From: Caenimonas sedimenti
Lineage (GTDB): Bacteria; Pseudomonadota; Gammaproteobacteria; Burkholderiales; Burkholderiaceae_C
DNA length: 64,000 nt
Direction: 5' to 3'
Assembly: GCF_007833165.1 (NCBI RefSeq)
Contig: NZ_VOBQ01000018.1
Coordinates: 62,001-126,000 of the forward strand
In this document: piece by piece, positions 63,575 through 64,000 of the stretch
Layout of the letters: each line of letters starts with the position of its first letter
Position numbering within the stretch: the stretch's first letter is position 1
Translations under genes and position numbers: made by a program
The notes under the pieces: model-generated
What the model saw: only the letters and a program-made list of their open reading frames with translations
Database searches by the model: none
Told to the model about the DNA's origin: nothing

Positions 63575-64000
63575 CTACCCGGCGACGGCTGCGGCGAGCC
63601 GAAGGGCACGTTGCAGCCGCCACGGGCCGTCGTGCTCACCCTGGTACACATCTTCGAGCGTGGTCGCGGTTTCCTGCAAGCTCGCGTTCAGCGCAACCCG
63701 GTTGTCGAACACGAAGCACTCCCCTTTCCAGGCCAGTCCGGGGTCCTTCACCTGCTGGAAGTAGTTGAGGATGCCGCCCTCCAGCTGGTAGGCGACCAAC
63801 CCCAGATCCAGCATCCAGGCGGTGGTCTTCTCGCAGCGGATGCCGCCGGTGCAATACATCGCCACCCGTTGGCCTCCGGCTTTCCATGCCGCGGCATGGG
63901 TGCGCACGAAATCGGGAAAGTCGCGAAAATTCGTCACCTGCGGATCGATGGCCCCTTCGAAGTGGCCCAGCCGGTATTCGAAACTGTTCCGGTTGTCCAG
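63575..64000 (-). CDS. trhO: TrhO-family rhodanese-domain tRNA uridine hydroxylase (partial, 5' end outside)
   Basis: The window holds the C-terminal 141 codons; the frame is open through 64000. It contains the rhodanese active-site loop YCTGGIRCEKTTAWM (Cys nucleophile), QLEGGILNYFQQV and WKGECFVFDNRVAL, which identify TrhO/YceA. TrhO makes 5-hydroxyuridine at tRNA position 34. A valine/GTG near 63937 is internal, not the start (LDNRNSFEYRLGHFEGAI precedes it). Operon with the RluA-type gene. Confidence 0.9.
   Translation of the reverse strand: MDNRNSFEYRLGHFEGAIDPQVTNFRDFPDFVRTHAAAWKAGGQRVAMYCTGGIRCEKTTAWMLDLGLVAYQLEGGILNYFQQVKDPGLAWKGECFVFDNRVALNASLQETATTLEDVYQGEHDGPWRLQRALRLAAAVAG

Overview
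The window looks like chromosomal DNA of a high-GC betaproteobacterium, most likely order Burkholderiales, family Comamonadaceae (Ramlibacter/Variovorax-like). This is inferred from the uniformly high GC with G/C-ending codons, a Bug/TctC-type substrate-binding protein, a BPSS1780-family membrane protein, a GbpR-type LysR regulator with a YtfQRT-YjfF-type sugar transporter, and dispersed GTCATTCCCGCG...GCGGGAAT repeats. I see no phage, transposase, integrase, rRNA or CRISPR array.

Layout. 1-3.2 kb: a GlcG/HbpS-like protein, a MepA-like peptidoglycan endopeptidase, a frameshifted alpha/beta hydrolase and a DUF1963-like protein. 3.2-9.6 kb: a LysR regulator divergent from a tightly coupled aromatic-degradation operon (Bug binding protein, amidohydrolase, extradiol-type VOC dioxygenase, FAH-family hydrolase, MhpA-type flavin hydroxylase). 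9.7-11.8 kb: a YbhB/PEBP-like lipoprotein, small ORFs and a transglutaminase-fold protein that has lost its catalytic Cys. 11.8-26.6 kb: a large pentose (probably L-arabinose) oxidation locus with an ABC importer, two paralogous binding proteins, sugar dehydrogenase, lactonase, [2Fe-2S] aldonate dehydratase, 2-keto-3-deoxy-acid dehydratase, alpha-ketoglutarate-semialdehyde dehydrogenase, mutarotase and a GbpR-like regulator. Together these would convert the sugar to 2-oxoglutarate without phosphorylation.

26.7-29.5 kb: a LigD without its phosphoesterase domain, a pair of very small coupled ORFs, and tRNA-Lys(CUU) and tRNA-Ala(CGC). 29.5-34.4 kb: a GntR-controlled catabolic cluster of unknown substrate (2-oxoglutarate dioxygenase, SAF-domain oxidoreductase, beta-hydroxyacid dehydrogenase, divergent formamidase-like hydrolase) with a perfect palindrome between regulator and hydrolase. 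34.5-36.3 kb: a three-gene small stress cassette, then guaC, with a synonymous ghost copy of the guaC 3' end downstream of its stop. 36.3-43.1 kb: a VIT/vWA/DUF2135 secreted protein, a secreted hypothetical protein, a UvrD helicase and a conserved hypothetical protein.

43.3-48.4 kb: an IclR regulator, a TPR protein, a small atypical gene bracketed by inverted ~80-bp repeats, a FecR-domain protein, a BPSS1780 membrane protein, thrB and a DUF2782 protein. 48.4-51.3 kb: polA. 51.3-55.9 kb: a periplasmic copper-handling cluster (His-rich protein, TolC-like lipoprotein, multicopper oxidase, cupredoxin, CusF-like chaperone) with no RND or P-type pump. 56-60 kb: a response-regulator/adenylate cyclase next to a MASE2-type hybrid histidine kinase. 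60-64 kb: a 5'-truncated molybdenum hydroxylase large subunit (pseudogene), an aldo/keto reductase, and an RNA-modification pair (RluA-family synthase and TrhO, the latter cut by the window end).
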